Part shown: piece by piece, positions 11,188-22,479 of the stretch
Position numbering within the stretch: position 1 is the first letter of the stretch
How the letters are laid out: each line of letters begins with the position of its first letter
Assembly: GCA_013423325.1 (NCBI GenBank)
Contig: BLJB01000207.1
Span: 248,001 to 312,000 of the forward strand
From: Usnea hakonensis
Lineage: Eukaryota > Ascomycota > Lecanoromycetes > Lecanorales > Parmeliaceae
Reading direction: 5' to 3'
Length of the DNA stretch: 64,000 nucleotides
Notes under the pieces: generated by a model
Database searches by the model: none
What the model saw: only the letters and a program-made list of their open reading frames with translations
What the model was told of the DNA's origin: nothing
Program-made: the position numbers and the translations under genes

Positions 11188-12006
11188 TCTTCAGATTTAA
11201 AACAAAAAATCAGATTGTTCTAACTTTAGACCACCAGAAGCGTGTTGAAGACTTGGGAGGGAGAAAAGGAAAAATAAATCCATATGCTGCATGCATGATC
11301 CTGCTGACGGTCTGCGGTGCGGCAGAGTTGTCATCACAGTGGCTTGGTATTAAATACGTAGGCGTCCAACAGTGGGCGTCTCGGCAATTCCCGTATGACA
11401 TGGGGCAAACGAATGGAGTGTTGTTGTAGGAAAGGGGAAGGCTTATACCCATGCTATGTGTGCCTTGCTGAAGTGTAGGTATGCGAGGTTGCGGAGATAC
11501 GGAACGAGGCTAGCGAATCAAAAGGAGGAAAACAGGCAAATCTTTAGCAATCACATACGCCTCCTCCTGACAGAAGGTTACAACTTACATGAGATACAAT
11601 ACTTCATAATTAATCATTTTTACTTGCCCCGTACCTTAAGAAGTTTTCAGCTTCAACTCCTCTTCTCTTGTGTGATTTGTGCGATTACTCCTCTATCGGA
11701 AAAGAGGAGGGACGTATTAAAATGCCGAGGATTTGCAGTGGATAGCTCAGTACTCAGCCGCCTGCGTGAAACGAAGCATATTTGATTAATATGAGCATTC
11801 CCAAATGAAGTATGGTTGTTTTGGGATTGGGGTTACGTGTCTAGATTCCAAGATGCGAAAAGATTGCATCAATCTTTTGATCTCAGTCTTTCCAGATGTG
11901 ATATCTTTTGAATATGGTCGCGAAGATATAACCACAATTGCCATAACAGTTGGGACTTGCTCATCACATCCGAGAAAGCTGATCTTGTCCTAGCTCGGTC
12001 GGAATA
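11188..12006. other. Intergenic; divergent promoter region
   Basis: About 820 bp between a minus-strand and a plus-strand gene, so it should carry both promoters. Open frames here are short and unrecognised. Confidence 0.5.
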
Positions 12007-13685
12007 ATGATAGCCCATCTGCGTCTGGCAATGATCGATCCTCTGGTCTTGCTGTTCCTAATCACGCTGGCGTTTTGTCAAGACAATGGCAATCTCTCAG
12101 AAGTACTTCCGATTAGTCTCCCTCCCAGCCAGCTTTGGTATGTTATCTGATGAACTTTCCAGTATATCTTACTGAATTCGAAGTCAGGGATGGCAACGAT
12201 GGCCCATGGTCCTCCTTTGGAATCCAGGTCGGCACTCCGGCTCAATACTTAAGGCTGCTGCCTTCAAACTCTGGCAACACAATCTGGCCTGTTCTTCCGC
12301 AAGGATGTACTGTAGGCGATCCAAGTGATTGCGGCAATCTTCGTGGGGCTACTTTCTCACCCAATACTTCCTCAACATGGAATAACATCGGACTTTATAC
12401 CCTGTTATTGACTGAAGAGGTCAGCTTAGGATACAGCGGCAACGCGGACTACGGTTATGACAATCTTACCCTGGGTTTCCCTGGAGGCGGGCTACCTACG
12501 CTAAGCCGCCAGATCATAGAAGGATATACTATGAAGGATTTCTACATCGGTTCAATCGGCTTGAGTCCCCATGCTATCAATATATCTACCCTTGATGATC
12601 CCCAGCCGAGTCTACTTGGTGCGCTGGCTCAGCAAAACAAAACCCCAGGCACTTCTTGGGCCTACACAGCAGGTGCTTATTACAGACAGCCGACGGCTTT
12701 TGGAAGCTTGACCTTCGGGGGGTACGACGCCGCTCGTTTCGTTCAGAGCGGTGTTACGTTTCCGTTTGGGCCGGATATAAGTAGAGACCTGGTTGTACCA
12801 ATCCAATCTATTACATCAGATGCTGCCAGTGGTCCGCTGCTTTCCTCGGTCATTTACGCATATATCGATTCGCTTGTGCCTCATATTTGGCTACCGCTGG
12901 AAGCGTGTCAAGCCTTCGAAATGGCCTTTGGTCTAATCTATAATGAGACTGCTGAGCTGTACTTTGTGAACGACACGATGCACGAGAAGCTTTTAAGCCA
13001 GAACCCAAATGTGACATTCACGCTAGGTCCAGCTTCAGCCGGAGGAAGTACGGTTGACATCTTGATGCATTATGGGAGCTTTGACCTGACAGCAGAGTAT
13101 CCCATCGTCGACAACGCAACTCCGTATTTCCCTTTACGACAGGCTCAGAATGACAGTCAATACACGCTCGGCCGCGCTTTCCTGCAAGACGCTTACGTGA
13201 TTGCCGACTATGATAGGTCGAATTTTTCGGTGTCCCAAGCAGTGTTCCCTAACGGCTCGAATACTCAACAAATCATTGCGATACATCGCCCTAGAGACAT
13301 ACTGCCGCCTACACATCACAAGAGACTGAGCAGAGATGATGAAATCGGAATATTAATAGCAGTGACTGTGAGTCTCATCAGCATCATTACTGTCATCAGC
13401 ATATACGTCGTCCGCAAGAGGAGTCGAGAAAACGAGGCGAATGACAGTGCTGGACCTGAGGTTGGAGAAGAACAACAGGAGATCCCACGACAGTCACGCT
13501 ACCTGGAAATGCCTGTCACAGAGCCTAAAGAGCTTCCGGCAAATGAAGCACGACGACCTGAACTACCAGACCAGCCCCACTTTTCTGGTCTTGAATTGCC
13601 AGAACCAACGCCTGAGCTAGCAGGTACCACAAGCCACTTGATCATCGACAACCTTCATTCTAGCCCATCTTCATCGGAGGGATAG
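12007..13685 (+). CDS. Pepsin-fold (A1-like) membrane protein with degenerate catalytic motifs
   Basis: Two exons, 12007..12137 and 12188..13685 (50-nt intron), 542 residues. A signal peptide (about 1-25, LLFLITLAF core) is followed by the conserved opening WDGNDGPWSSFGIQVGTPAQ, which the chosen TCAG acceptor restores across the junction. The body has the pepsin two-lobe layout with many N-glycosylation sequons. The first active-site motif, normally DTG-S, reads LLPSNSGNTIW, so the Asp is absent. The second reads AYIDSLVPHIWLP, keeping Asp but not the Thr-Gly. After the fold comes a TM helix (IGILIAVTVSLISIITVISIY, about 415-435) and a cytosolic acidic, Pro/Glu-rich tail. Family knowledge: such fungal A1 relatives exist. 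Inference: not an ordinary protease, possibly a binding or sensor protein. Confidence 0.85.
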
Positions 13686-14211
13686 CATCATTGCCACGAC
13701 CCATGCAGCTATGCGTGCCATCTATTAGCATTGTCAATATCTTGACAGGTCGAGTTCGAACCAGCTGAGGTATCCTCCCACACGAAGGGATCTGAGTATT
13801 TAATCTGCCAATGGGAAGGTTTCGCGGTCGGTCTTGATGCACAGGACTCAATATTTCATGTATCTCGCAGGAAAGGATCATCTGTAATAGAAAGGGAGTG
13901 ACGGAGCGTTACGCCGGAGTCAGAGATACGGAGTTCGTAAAGAAAAAGAGTCGACGAAAATCAAGGCAATATTATTATTATAGAAACTGTTATCACCACA
14001 CAGCGCGCTAAACTTTATTTGTCGCTGTGCGACTATCATAAATTCCTGTCGCCCTATTCCCCATCACCTTTCTAACCCTCAACCTCGCCCAGCATATATG
14101 CAACTCGCTAAAAACTCTCCTTTCCCATCCCAATATCCCTATTTGCCCCCTCTTTTTCTATCATCATCATCATCATCATCCCCCAAACCCAACCCCATCA
14201 CTCCACCCACC
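13686..14211. other. Intergenic; 5' flank and leader of elp5
   Basis: About 525 bp. A (TCA)n microsatellite at about 14161-14179 lies just upstream of the elp5 start codon, in the likely 5' leader. Confidence 0.5.
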
Positions 14212-15604
14212 ATGCCCCCCTCCACCTCCACCTCCACCTCCTCCCGCGCTCTCAATCTCCGCCGCCAGCATAATCTCTTACTGTTACGAAAAATACTAGA
14301 AGCGAGGGATGGCGCGTCGCCGTTCACACTCGTCTTGGATACGGTGGAGCAGTCGGCGAGAGGGTTTGTGGGGTTGTGTGTGGGGGCGGCGAAGGTTCGT
14401 TGTTTGTTATTCTTTTTTTTCTTTTCTTTTCTTCTTTTTCTTGGGGGTTGGGTTGTGGTTCAGGGAGGGCAAATTTGTTGGGCTTTTGGTGTTGCTGCTT
14501 GGATGGAGGGGTGGATTGATGGACGGGGTTTGTTTGGTTTTTGCGTGGTGTGGTGTGGTATACTTGGGAGGATAGTGATTGGCTGACTGAGGGGTCTAGG
14601 CGTCGAAGACGGATGTGGTGTTTGTGTCGTATGAGACGCTGAAGGCGCCGGTGGGGGTGGAGAAGGTTGTGTGGGCGAGGAGGAAGGGGTTTGAGAGGGT
14701 GAGGGGGGAGATTGAGGGGTTGGTGGGTGGGGGGAGGGGTATGTGCTTTTTCTCTCTCTCCCCTTCTTTTGCGCTCTTTGCTTTGCGTGCTTCTATTTTT
14801 GCTTTCGTTCGATAACAGATGATTTCGGTTTCCCTGGATGTATAACTATCTCCTACAAAACAAACATCTCTAACCACCCCCGCCCCTCACCACACAGGAA
14901 CCCTCCTAATCCTCGACACCCTCCACCCCCTCGCCACATCCTCCACCTCCCTCCCCCACCTCCTAACATCCCTCCTCTCCCTCTCCCCCACCCTCTCCCT
15001 CCTAGCACTCTACCACACCGACATCCCCCTCCCCTTCCCATCTCCACCTCAATCCACCCCCTACAATCCCCACCCCCTCCCCCTCCTCACCTACCTCGCA
15101 ACCACAATCCTCACCCTCCACAACCCAACACACCTCCTGACCCGCATCCATGCACGGGAGAAATGTATCCCGGAACCGCTCTTCGGTGTCGAAGAAGGGA
15201 GGGATGGTGTGCTTGTGGGGATGAGGGGGGATGGGAGGGCGGGTGCAGTGGGAGGGGCGTTTGTGCTAGAAATGGAATACCGACGCAAAAGCGGCAGGGC
15301 GGTGTGCGAGTCTTTCTTCATCCCGGCAAATACATCCGCGCCTGCACAGCCCAAAAGAGATATCATCTTATTAGACGACCATCCCCTTTTCTCAACGAGA
15401 AATGAGGCACCGACCCCCCATGCCCAGCAGGATTCCACCTTCGAACTCCATCTCACGGCGAAACAGCGCGCGCAGAGGGAAGGCGTTGTCTTGCCGTTCT
15501 TTGACGCGCAGAGGGGGGAGGGGCCGGGGGAGGGGGGGAGGATTTTGTATGATTTGGGGACGGAGGATGATTTTGATGAGGAGGAGGATGAGGATGGTGT
15601 TTGA
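14212..15604 (+). CDS. elp5: Elongator complex subunit Elp5
   Basis: Three exons, 14212..14394, 14600..14738 and 14898..15604, give 342 residues. Elp5 forms the RecA-like Elp4-Elp5-Elp6 ring of Elongator, needed for wobble-uridine modification of tRNA. Matching blocks are the N-terminal ARDGASPFTLVLDTVEQSA, then DVVFVSYETLKAPVGV in exon 2, the central LLILDTLHPLA and LSLLALYHTDIPL in exon 3, and an acidic tail (DDFDEEEDEDGV). The fold resembles RecA but the Walker A loop is absent, as is usual for Elp5. Introns are 205 and 159 nt with GTTCGT and GTATGT donors. It ends 181 bp before the convergent SNRNP27 gene. Base composition swings between G-poor and C-poor segments within exons. Confidence 0.88.
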
Positions 15605-15785
15605 GGGTGATGAGGATCAGAGGGCGGATGGTGATGATTTCTATGAGTTTGGTTGTTTGTTGGTAGCTAGGTCCTTGCTATTGCTGTATGCAGTAGTATG
15701 CACTCATCCCACCTCTAAAACCCTCTCCATCCCCCCCCCCTCCCCCTCAACAATAACCGCCCCTCCATCATCCCCCCCACACCCC
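15605..15785. other. Convergent intergenic spacer
   Basis: 181 bp between the stop codons of elp5 (+) and SNRNP27 (-). It contains a C-rich run near 15731-15747 and must hold both 3' ends. No other feature seen. Confidence 0.4.
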
Positions 15786-16658
15786 CTACCGACTCGGGCT
15801 CAACGGCCTATTGAACCCTCCCACCCGATTCATATACTGCCTGTACTCCGTCTTCTTCTCCTTCCTTACCCCAGACACATTGTTCCCCTTCACCTTCGTG
15901 TTCTTCGTCGACCGGAACCCCGTGAAGCCCATCGCGAGACGCATCTCCGCTACCTCGGGATCCTCGGCGTCGGGGTCGAGATCCATACGGTCGGTTTTGG
16001 GTGGGGGTTGAGAATTGCTGGCGCCGTTGGGGTTTGGGGATGAGGGGCGGGCTGGGGGGGCGGGTTTTGAGGGGGGCGGTTTGGTGGAGCGGGGACCGGT
16101 GGGTGGGGGATGATTGGTGGTGGGGGGTGAGGGGGGACTGGGGGATCGAGGCGGTTTGGAGGGTCGGGGGGGGGAGCGGGCTCGGGGGCGTGTTGTGGTG
16201 TGGTCTTTGCGGGGAGAGCGGGAACGTTCGTCTGCGGCATGTGGGTCAGCGCTCGCTGTGCCTTTCTGATGTCTGAATTCGGTGTACAGACCTCGCCGTG
16301 ATCGGTGCTTTTCCCGACTCCTGCTCCGTTGCCTATCCCTCCGCTCTCTCGCCCCGTCTCGTTCGTCGTCATTGTGTCTCCGCCCTCCTCTTTCTTTGGA
16401 GTGGCTCCGCTCTCGACGAGGTTTTTCGGGGCGCTCGCGGGAGCGAGTCCGGTCTCGTCGCTTCTCTTTGGATCTGGATCTGTAGGTTCGATCGTCGCGT
16501 CCGCGATGCCGGTCTCTGTCGTCTCGCTTGTCTCGAAAATTGCTCGTGCCGTTTTGAGGGCGTTGGTGGTGGTTGGAGTCTGTTGGGCGGGGACTATTTC
16601 GCTCCCACATGGCGGAACTGTCGGTACGTTTTGCGCGTTTGGCTGGTGGTTCTGCCAT
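15786..16658 (-). CDS. U4/U6.U5 tri-snRNP 27 kDa protein (SNRNP27) homologue
   Basis: Open from 16658 to 15786, 290 residues if unspliced. SNRNP27 is an RS-domain protein of the spliceosomal tri-snRNP in the nucleus. The N-terminal half is an Arg/Ser/Asp/Glu-rich RS domain, then comes a Pro-rich stretch, then the diagnostic C-terminal domain: MRLAMGFTGFRSTKNTKVKG followed by GVRKEKKTEYRQYMNRVGGF. A 60-nt stretch at 16232..16291 looks like an in-frame intron: donor GTCTGT, branch GCTGAC, acceptor CGCAG. Without it the RS domain reads continuously (SRRDERSRSPRKD), and the product is 270 residues. The donor is not the commonest form, so I leave both options open. Confidence 0.87.
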   Translation of the reverse strand: MAEPPAKRAKRTDSSAMWERNSPRPTDSNHHQRPQNGTSNFRDKRDDRDRHRGRDDRTYRSRSKEKRRDRTRSRERPEKPRRERSHSKERGGRRHNDDERDGARERRDRQRSRSREKHRSRRGLYTEFRHQKGTASADPHAADERSRSPRKDHTTTRPRARSPPRPSKPPRSPSPPSPPTTNHPPPTGPRSTKPPPSKPAPPARPSSPNPNGASNSQPPPKTDRMDLDPDAEDPEVAEMRLAMGFTGFRSTKNTKVKGNNVSGVRKEKKTEYRQYMNRVGGFNRPLSPSR

Positions 16659-17071
16659 GGTATGTTGGGGTCGAACTGAAAGGTTGGATTGATAACTACG
16701 AGTTGACGAGGTGAGCTCAAGGTTTTGCGCACCACGAGCCTGAACGGAGAAACTTATTGCCGATATGGCCTGCTGCTCTCATCGCTGTTATGCTCGATTC
16801 ATTCACCATTTTTGTTACCATCAAGTGTCGTCTTGTGAGGGACTTTACTGCTGGAGAGTATGTCTGACAGCCGCAGCACAAAGAAATTATCCAAAGGTAG
16901 TTCATGGATTCAACGATAGGTTCTAGCGTACTATATATTCTATCGCATAGCAAATTATCTCTACTGCATCTCTCCTCTACTCATTACAAGCAAGCTTTTG
17001 TGTACTGCTACATCTAATCTCTCACAATTTGGGTCCCGACTCACAACGATAGACCGTGAGTGGACAACGCT
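16659..17071. other. Intergenic; 5' flank of SNRNP27 gene
   Basis: About 410 bp between two minus-strand genes. No repeat or gene recognised. Confidence 0.45.
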
Positions 17072-19399
17072 CTAGAACGGCCCATTCTTATATGGACAAG
17101 CATAACCCTGTCCACCACTTCCGCTCCGAATGTAACAGACTTTCTGCTGAGCACAGGCCGTACTCGAGCAATTCTTCGTCACAACACTGCTCTTGGTCTC
17201 CAACAAATTATAAGTCTCCACGAGAGACTGGTTGGTCAACATTGAGTAGGTGACATCGGTCCAGAACGTAGCGTTGAGGGGTGATGTAGCCGGCCATGTG
17301 CCGTTGACGTTGTACGTAGAGCGGGAATCGTACTCGAATTTCCAGACTGGGCTGGTCCAGGTGAGAGATTCGGAGACGTTAGCGAAGTACGTTTGGATAC
17401 CCATAATCTCAAAGGTCTCAGCGTCGACCTGATACCTCTGGTAACCGGCATTGTTGCCGGTCAACGGGGTGATGGATGGGCCAATGAATCCCATAGTCAG
17501 CGGTTTGGAAATGTCAATGTCGTTGGTGTTACGTAGAGTTCCATTGAGACTCGTCGCGCTGTAGTCGTAGAAGATTTGGATTTGGTCCTCATGAGTGTGG
17601 CCAAAGAAGATGCCGGCAATTGTTGCAGGAGCAAAACGAGCGACTATGGAGTAAAATAGCGCCGTTGGGTTGGGTAGACCATTGCTCCCGTCATATCCTG
17701 ATAAGACATGACCAATTATCCATGCACGTTGACCCTTCTTTTCACATGCTTCGAGTTCCTTGATCAAGTATTTCAATATGCCCGACTGATCGGGATTTGT
17801 GAAGTTGAAGAAATTGAAGACGTTGTCAACGTACCAGAAATCGGTGTTTATGGAGATGATCCGAAGACCTTGAGCAGTTGTATGGGCGTAGGCACCGTAA
17901 TGTGTAGACGCATGATTCGCTTCTGCTGCAGTGATCCAGCCATCTCGCTCCCACATGGAGCTGAGAAGGTCATAGTTCCAGCTGAAGATGTTGTTTTTAC
18001 CAGCTGTCTTCTTACCATCGATGTTATTGGGGGTGTTGTAGGCCTCTGGCAAAGAATCGTGGTTGCCTAAAGTTGGATAGATGGGAATGTTACCCATTTC
18101 CGCTTTAAAGACCTCATACGTTACAGTCTCCTCGTACTCAACGTAGGCTCTACTCAGCTGGTCGTCGTTCTACCAAGATACTTTGAATTAGTCTGGCTCA
18201 GGATTAGAAGAGAAAAAGGAAGCTTACGTCATGGCTCACGATGTCACCTGTGAAAATAGTGAAGCTGATATCGTCGACGTTGAAGAAGGACGGCATAGAT
18301 TTGAAAGATGACAGCGCCAGATCTGGCGGCGCGTCACAGTACAAGTATCCAAACCTCGAAGCAGGCACAGAAGCATTGCTGACCCCAGTATCTAGCTTGG
18401 TGTTGGTCGAGTATGGTCGGCAGCACAGATATTGGGAACAATTCGCTTCGGACCCAATGTCATAGCGAGGGTCCAAGTGCCAGTCAGAAAGATGCAAGAC
18501 ATTGATAGTCTTCCCGGATGGTTTGGGGACGACGGAAGCCGCAGGTGGCTTCGGGCTGAAATAAAGACTTTCATCTATCTTGATGGTCGGAGGGACTGTG
18601 CACGTATCCTAGCAGTCATTCAGCCACGGCTGAGGATGGGGCTTTTCTCTGCTTACCCATTGATAGTAACACCAAGCCTGGTAATCACCTGTAGACTCAT
18701 TCATTTTGGCAAATCTGACATATGGTCAGCAAAGGGACCCTCATTTTCGACTACAGTTGTCTTACAGCTGGGCCCAATATGGTCCGATACCGCCGACACC
18801 AGAGAACTCGGCTTCGCCCGTCACTGCATAGATAGGGAAATGAGTAAGGTTCCCTTGGCGAGAGCAGTCAGCGGACATTGCCTCAAGGGAATGTTCAGAT
18901 GAGGACCTACAAACTCGGATCAACATATCAGTGATGACAGAGACAGGCTGCGAGAGTGCGGCTTCGTGGAAGACGTTGGTGGCGGCAAGGCATTTTTCGC
19001 ATTTGGTGGTGTAATTACTGCCGTTGGCTACGATGGCTGCCACTTGACTGTAGAAGTAATTTTCTGTCTGATTCGTTCTAGAAAATGATAAATATAGCAT
19101 ATTGAAGGTGAGCATAGGTATTTTGCACATACGGATACAATGGAGTAAATGGCGTTGGTATCGGGGAGGTCTCGTTGTATCTGGATACTGTGAGTGGCGC
19201 TTAAGCACGATTGGGCCGGGGAAGAGGCCTACGGCGGGACGGGGCCGGAGCCATTGTAGTAGAGAGTCGGGCCTCCCTTATCACCAATGGAATTGGTCAA
19301 CCGCGGGTTCAGCGATTCCGAAGTGTAGTTGGTTGCCGCCTGAGCCTGGGTTGCGTAGTTTAGCAGCGCAACGCTGGCGATGTTTCGGAATAGCATCAT
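17072..19399 (-). CDS. Secreted acid sphingomyelinase-like phosphodiesterase
   Basis: Six exons: complement(17072..18169, 18228..18608, 18657..18714, 18766..19067, 19133..19187, 19233..19399), 686 residues. The family cleaves sphingomyelin or related phosphodiesters outside the cell or in acidic compartments. Order: signal peptide (about 1-25), saposin-B-like region with CEKCLAAT (about 75-175), linker, calcineurin-like metallophosphoesterase domain. Metal-ligand motifs are all present: SDWHLDPRYD (about 236), GDIVSHD (about 315), GNHD (about 357), IIGH (about 465) and FFGHTHED (about 510). Starting at 19399 was preferred to the upstream Met at 19498 because that codon overlaps a TATA element. 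Intron phases restore family sequence at each junction. The least certain stretch is inside exon 4 of the coordinate list (18766..19067), after ITDMLIRVC, where the protein departs from the family. Confidence 0.88.
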
Positions 19400-19495
19400 G
19401 GCAAGAGCAGCACACGACGCAAAGAAGAAGAAAAGCTGAATCGTCTTTGCTTTGGAAGCTTGAAGGAGAGGAAGACTATCATGGTGAGAGGGCTT

Positions 19496-19503
19496 CATAT
19501 ATA
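19496..19503 (-). promoter_or_regulatory. TATA-like element of the sphingomyelinase-like gene
   Basis: TATATATG on the minus strand about 97 bp upstream of the chosen start codon. It overlaps an upstream in-frame ATG, which argues against that ATG as the start. Confidence 0.45.
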
Positions 19504-21936
19504 GTCGTCACTCTTTCTCGGAGTGACTCCCCCAATGGAACGCTATTGCAGGATAGGAAGCTCAACGATGTACCTGCGCCTGCTTAGAGGATGCATGCAA
19601 AGTTAAAGAATCCTGCGGGGTACATGCATTTGATGTCATGGGGAGCCAATGAAGGGCGAGGGTCGTGGCATGGATAACATGAATGGTCGATATGTGTAAA
19701 GATCAAGCAACTCGGGACGGTAACTAGAAGGCTTCTGTTGTTTTAGTCAAGCCAAATATCAAGCCAAATGTCAAGCCTTGTCCTTGTAATGAATTAGGTT
19801 GATCAGGCGTGCTGCGTGCACATAAAATAGCATATTATTATTACGCGGATCTAATTCGAATGCTCCGCGGATTGTCAAATCTCCTCCAATCCAGATCGAA
19901 TTAAAAAAGAACATGGAGGATAAAGTGTAAATAAAGAGACAGGGAAATGCACGTGGTGGATGAAGGAAGAAGATTGGTTGACTGGATGACAAACAACTTA
20001 CATTCACCTTCCTATTTCAATCTGAGTGCCGTTCAAAAGGTACCTCATCCATGCAAGGCCTTGATCAAGTACTAGTACTATAGATTACCGAAATTCCTGT
20101 CAGTTTCTTGGATATTAGAGTAGAATGTACAAACATAAGGTAAGGTTCTTATGAGAAACGAGCAGAAGAGGAGGAACTGAGGAAGTAACGCATCTCTCCC
20201 TGGCCCGGAAAAATCACCGGCCCGAGATGGTATATTCTCATTACTGTAATTCCCGACTTCTGTCAGTATACTTCTTCTACCCTTCAGTCCATTCATGTTC
20301 CTATACTTGCTGCACTTTCTAGAGCCGTACATGGTGATGGTGATACCGAGATCATTGCATACGCTCTGAACTCTGGGTCTGCGAAAAAAGCCCAGCTCCT
20401 CGTCGGCTAGATGGCCATGACGAAGCTGCTGGAACCACACTACAACATTTTCATCCACTCTCATCCGACACAAACCTCGCAATATCCATGGATATCTACC
20501 TATTAGTGTCCATTTCACCTTGAGTGCCATCGCAGCCCCGATGATCGAAAATGCAAACCTTCTCAAGTCTTCCCGGACTGAACAAAGCTCTCAATGGTCC
20601 TACACCTTTCTACAACGGCGCGGAAGAGCTTGGTGTAGCATATGTGCATGCGCACATCACGGTGTGTGGGTATGGATGGGCACAAGATCTCTGAAAAGAA
20701 AGACTGGTCATGCATACGGCTATTGTGGATAACATTGGATGGAAACCAGAGAATCCAGCGAAGAGGTAGGAGCTAGGACTTGATACGACCTCTGAACATG
20801 TTGGTGCATCGGACCTAGAGGTAGTGCCCAGTCTTGGCCACCGCACGATTATGCATCTCTCCCACGTCTACGTTCCTCAGTCAAGCCTCAATGCCCTCTC
20901 ACTTCCTCTTCTGCAGCGCCAACCTCAACCAGAAGATGGGTTCACTGATCGGTGAAAGTTTATTAGGCATTTGGCCTGATCTTGTCGTCACCCACTTAAA
21001 ATAGGTGGAGTACACTGCCTGTTTTTGAGATGTACAAAGTGACTTATGTCGATAGTAAAGTCAGTATACTGGCGATGTACCATTCAACTACGAAGGAAGA
21101 TAGTACGTAAATGTAGAGTATTACGCCAGTGTGAGATCTACTTCCACCTCCATCATCGACATTCGTCTTTGATCGAAGCGCTTAATGGCGCGTTAGGGTA
21201 AGAAGTCTGAGCACAGCAATGGAGGGTTTTAGCAGTCTTTGAATCTTTATCCTGCTGTGAGTGTTTGGCGGGCATTTGTTGTGATATCGCATCTATGACT
21301 ATGCTTGTCTAAGATTTTTCTAGTGGGAGGGTCCGAAATAGGAGAGCGAGTGTGAAGGAGAGGATGGAGAGTGAGGATGATGGTAGGGAATGGCTTGAGT
21401 CGTAGATTTTCGATTAGCGGATGGGAGTGAATCTCAATCTAGCGTTCGCCGGAATCTTTACGCTTCTACGAACCCCCGTCCAAAGTCTGAGCACAACAGA
21501 TAAACCCCCACCATCAAGTAACACACTTTGCGGCTACATGTACGTGACAGCGGATGGCGAGACGAATCTTCCCGCAACGGCGCAAAGTCTCCTAAGTACT
21601 CACAGCAGACGGCCCGTAGCCGCCCAGCAGCGCCAATTACGTGCGCTGTGCACCGACTCCATACCAATAAATAGCTTCTTTTTGTTGGCGCTCTTTGCAA
21701 GCATGTGGTAGTGCTTCAGCACTGAGGTAGGTATCTGTTGGGAAAAGGAGCCGCTCTTTACATGTTTTGCCGAGACTTGAAAGCGCTATGCGCTTTTGTT
21801 GAGTTCACTTACTTTCGCAAGAGTTCACGTACGAACAAAATCGTTCCTTTGCTTAAACTCCGTCTCGGCGTCAGTCTTTACCGGACCGAAAGAGATAGGA
21901 TTGATGTTATTGAGATCAGGTTTGTGCGATCACGCA
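19504..21936. other. Intergenic, gene-poor
   Basis: 2.4 kb with no supported gene. Open frames up to about 160 codons occur on the minus strand near 20078-20566 but show no domain, start context or splice logic. Confidence 0.5.
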
Positions 21937-22479
21937 ATGCTCACTCGTCGATTCATTCCCATTCTTTTTTCATGTCATCTCACTGTCTTCTCCTTGACCC
22001 TTCCTTCTTTAATCAACGTCACGACTGAGAGGACAGTCCCGAGCGATGACGACAATGGAATTCGGAATGCCGAGCCCCACTGCACCCAAGATCGACCAAC
22101 CACATCTATCCTACCATTGTTGCCGGACTGCTTGGTAGCAGTACGCATGCTCCCACACAATGATTACGTAGGCACTTTCCACGTGGGCGGTGGAGCCAGT
22201 CTCTGGCGATTGCCGCATATTGCACGTCATGACAGTTGCACCATTTTGGTCAATTTGCACGAGGATCGTGATGTTGAATTGGGTTCATGGGAGGATGTTC
22301 TCACTGCGGCGGTCGAAGCTGCGATCCAGTGTCGGTCAGGGGTTGAGCCGACGGGCGAGCGGAGGACAGGAGGGTGGATTACAGCGGGGGCGGAGAATGG
22401 GATTGTGATTAATGTGCTGAAATCTAGAGTTCAAGGTTCGAATGGGACGGTGGCTGCGAGTCTGGTAGATGTTGAATAA
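21937..22479 (+). CDS. Small secreted protein of unknown function
   Basis: 180 residues in one exon from the Met at 21937, chosen because it starts a typical signal peptide (RRFIPILFSCHLTVFSLTLP); the frame is open further upstream without a better start. Mature features: CLVAVRMLPH near residue 68, a HDSCTILVNLHEDRD block that resembles the beta-strand-Cys pattern of a common fungal secreted family, SWEDVLTAAVEAAIQC, and a Gly-rich GGWITAGAENGIVINVL strand. Three Cys follow the leader region, one per conserved block. The pattern fits fungal secreted proteins often predicted as effector candidates, but I cannot name a domain with certainty. Confidence 0.6.
   Translation: MLTRRFIPILFSCHLTVFSLTLPSLINVTTERTVPSDDDNGIRNAEPHCTQDRPTTSILPLLPDCLVAVRMLPHNDYVGTFHVGGGASLWRLPHIARHDSCTILVNLHEDRDVELGSWEDVLTAAVEAAIQCRSGVEPTGERRTGGWITAGAENGIVINVLKSRVQGSNGTVAASLVDVE

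Noticed and set aside
14743..16714. Long Pro-, Arg- or Gly-rich open frames opposite or alongside elp5 and SNRNP27
   Set aside because: They arise from the extreme strand skew of the real genes and carry no domain. The conserved Elp5 and SNRNP27 sequence lies in other frames.
20078..20566. 162-codon open frame on the minus strand
   Set aside because: No homology signal, and its hydrophobic and charged segments show no organised pattern.
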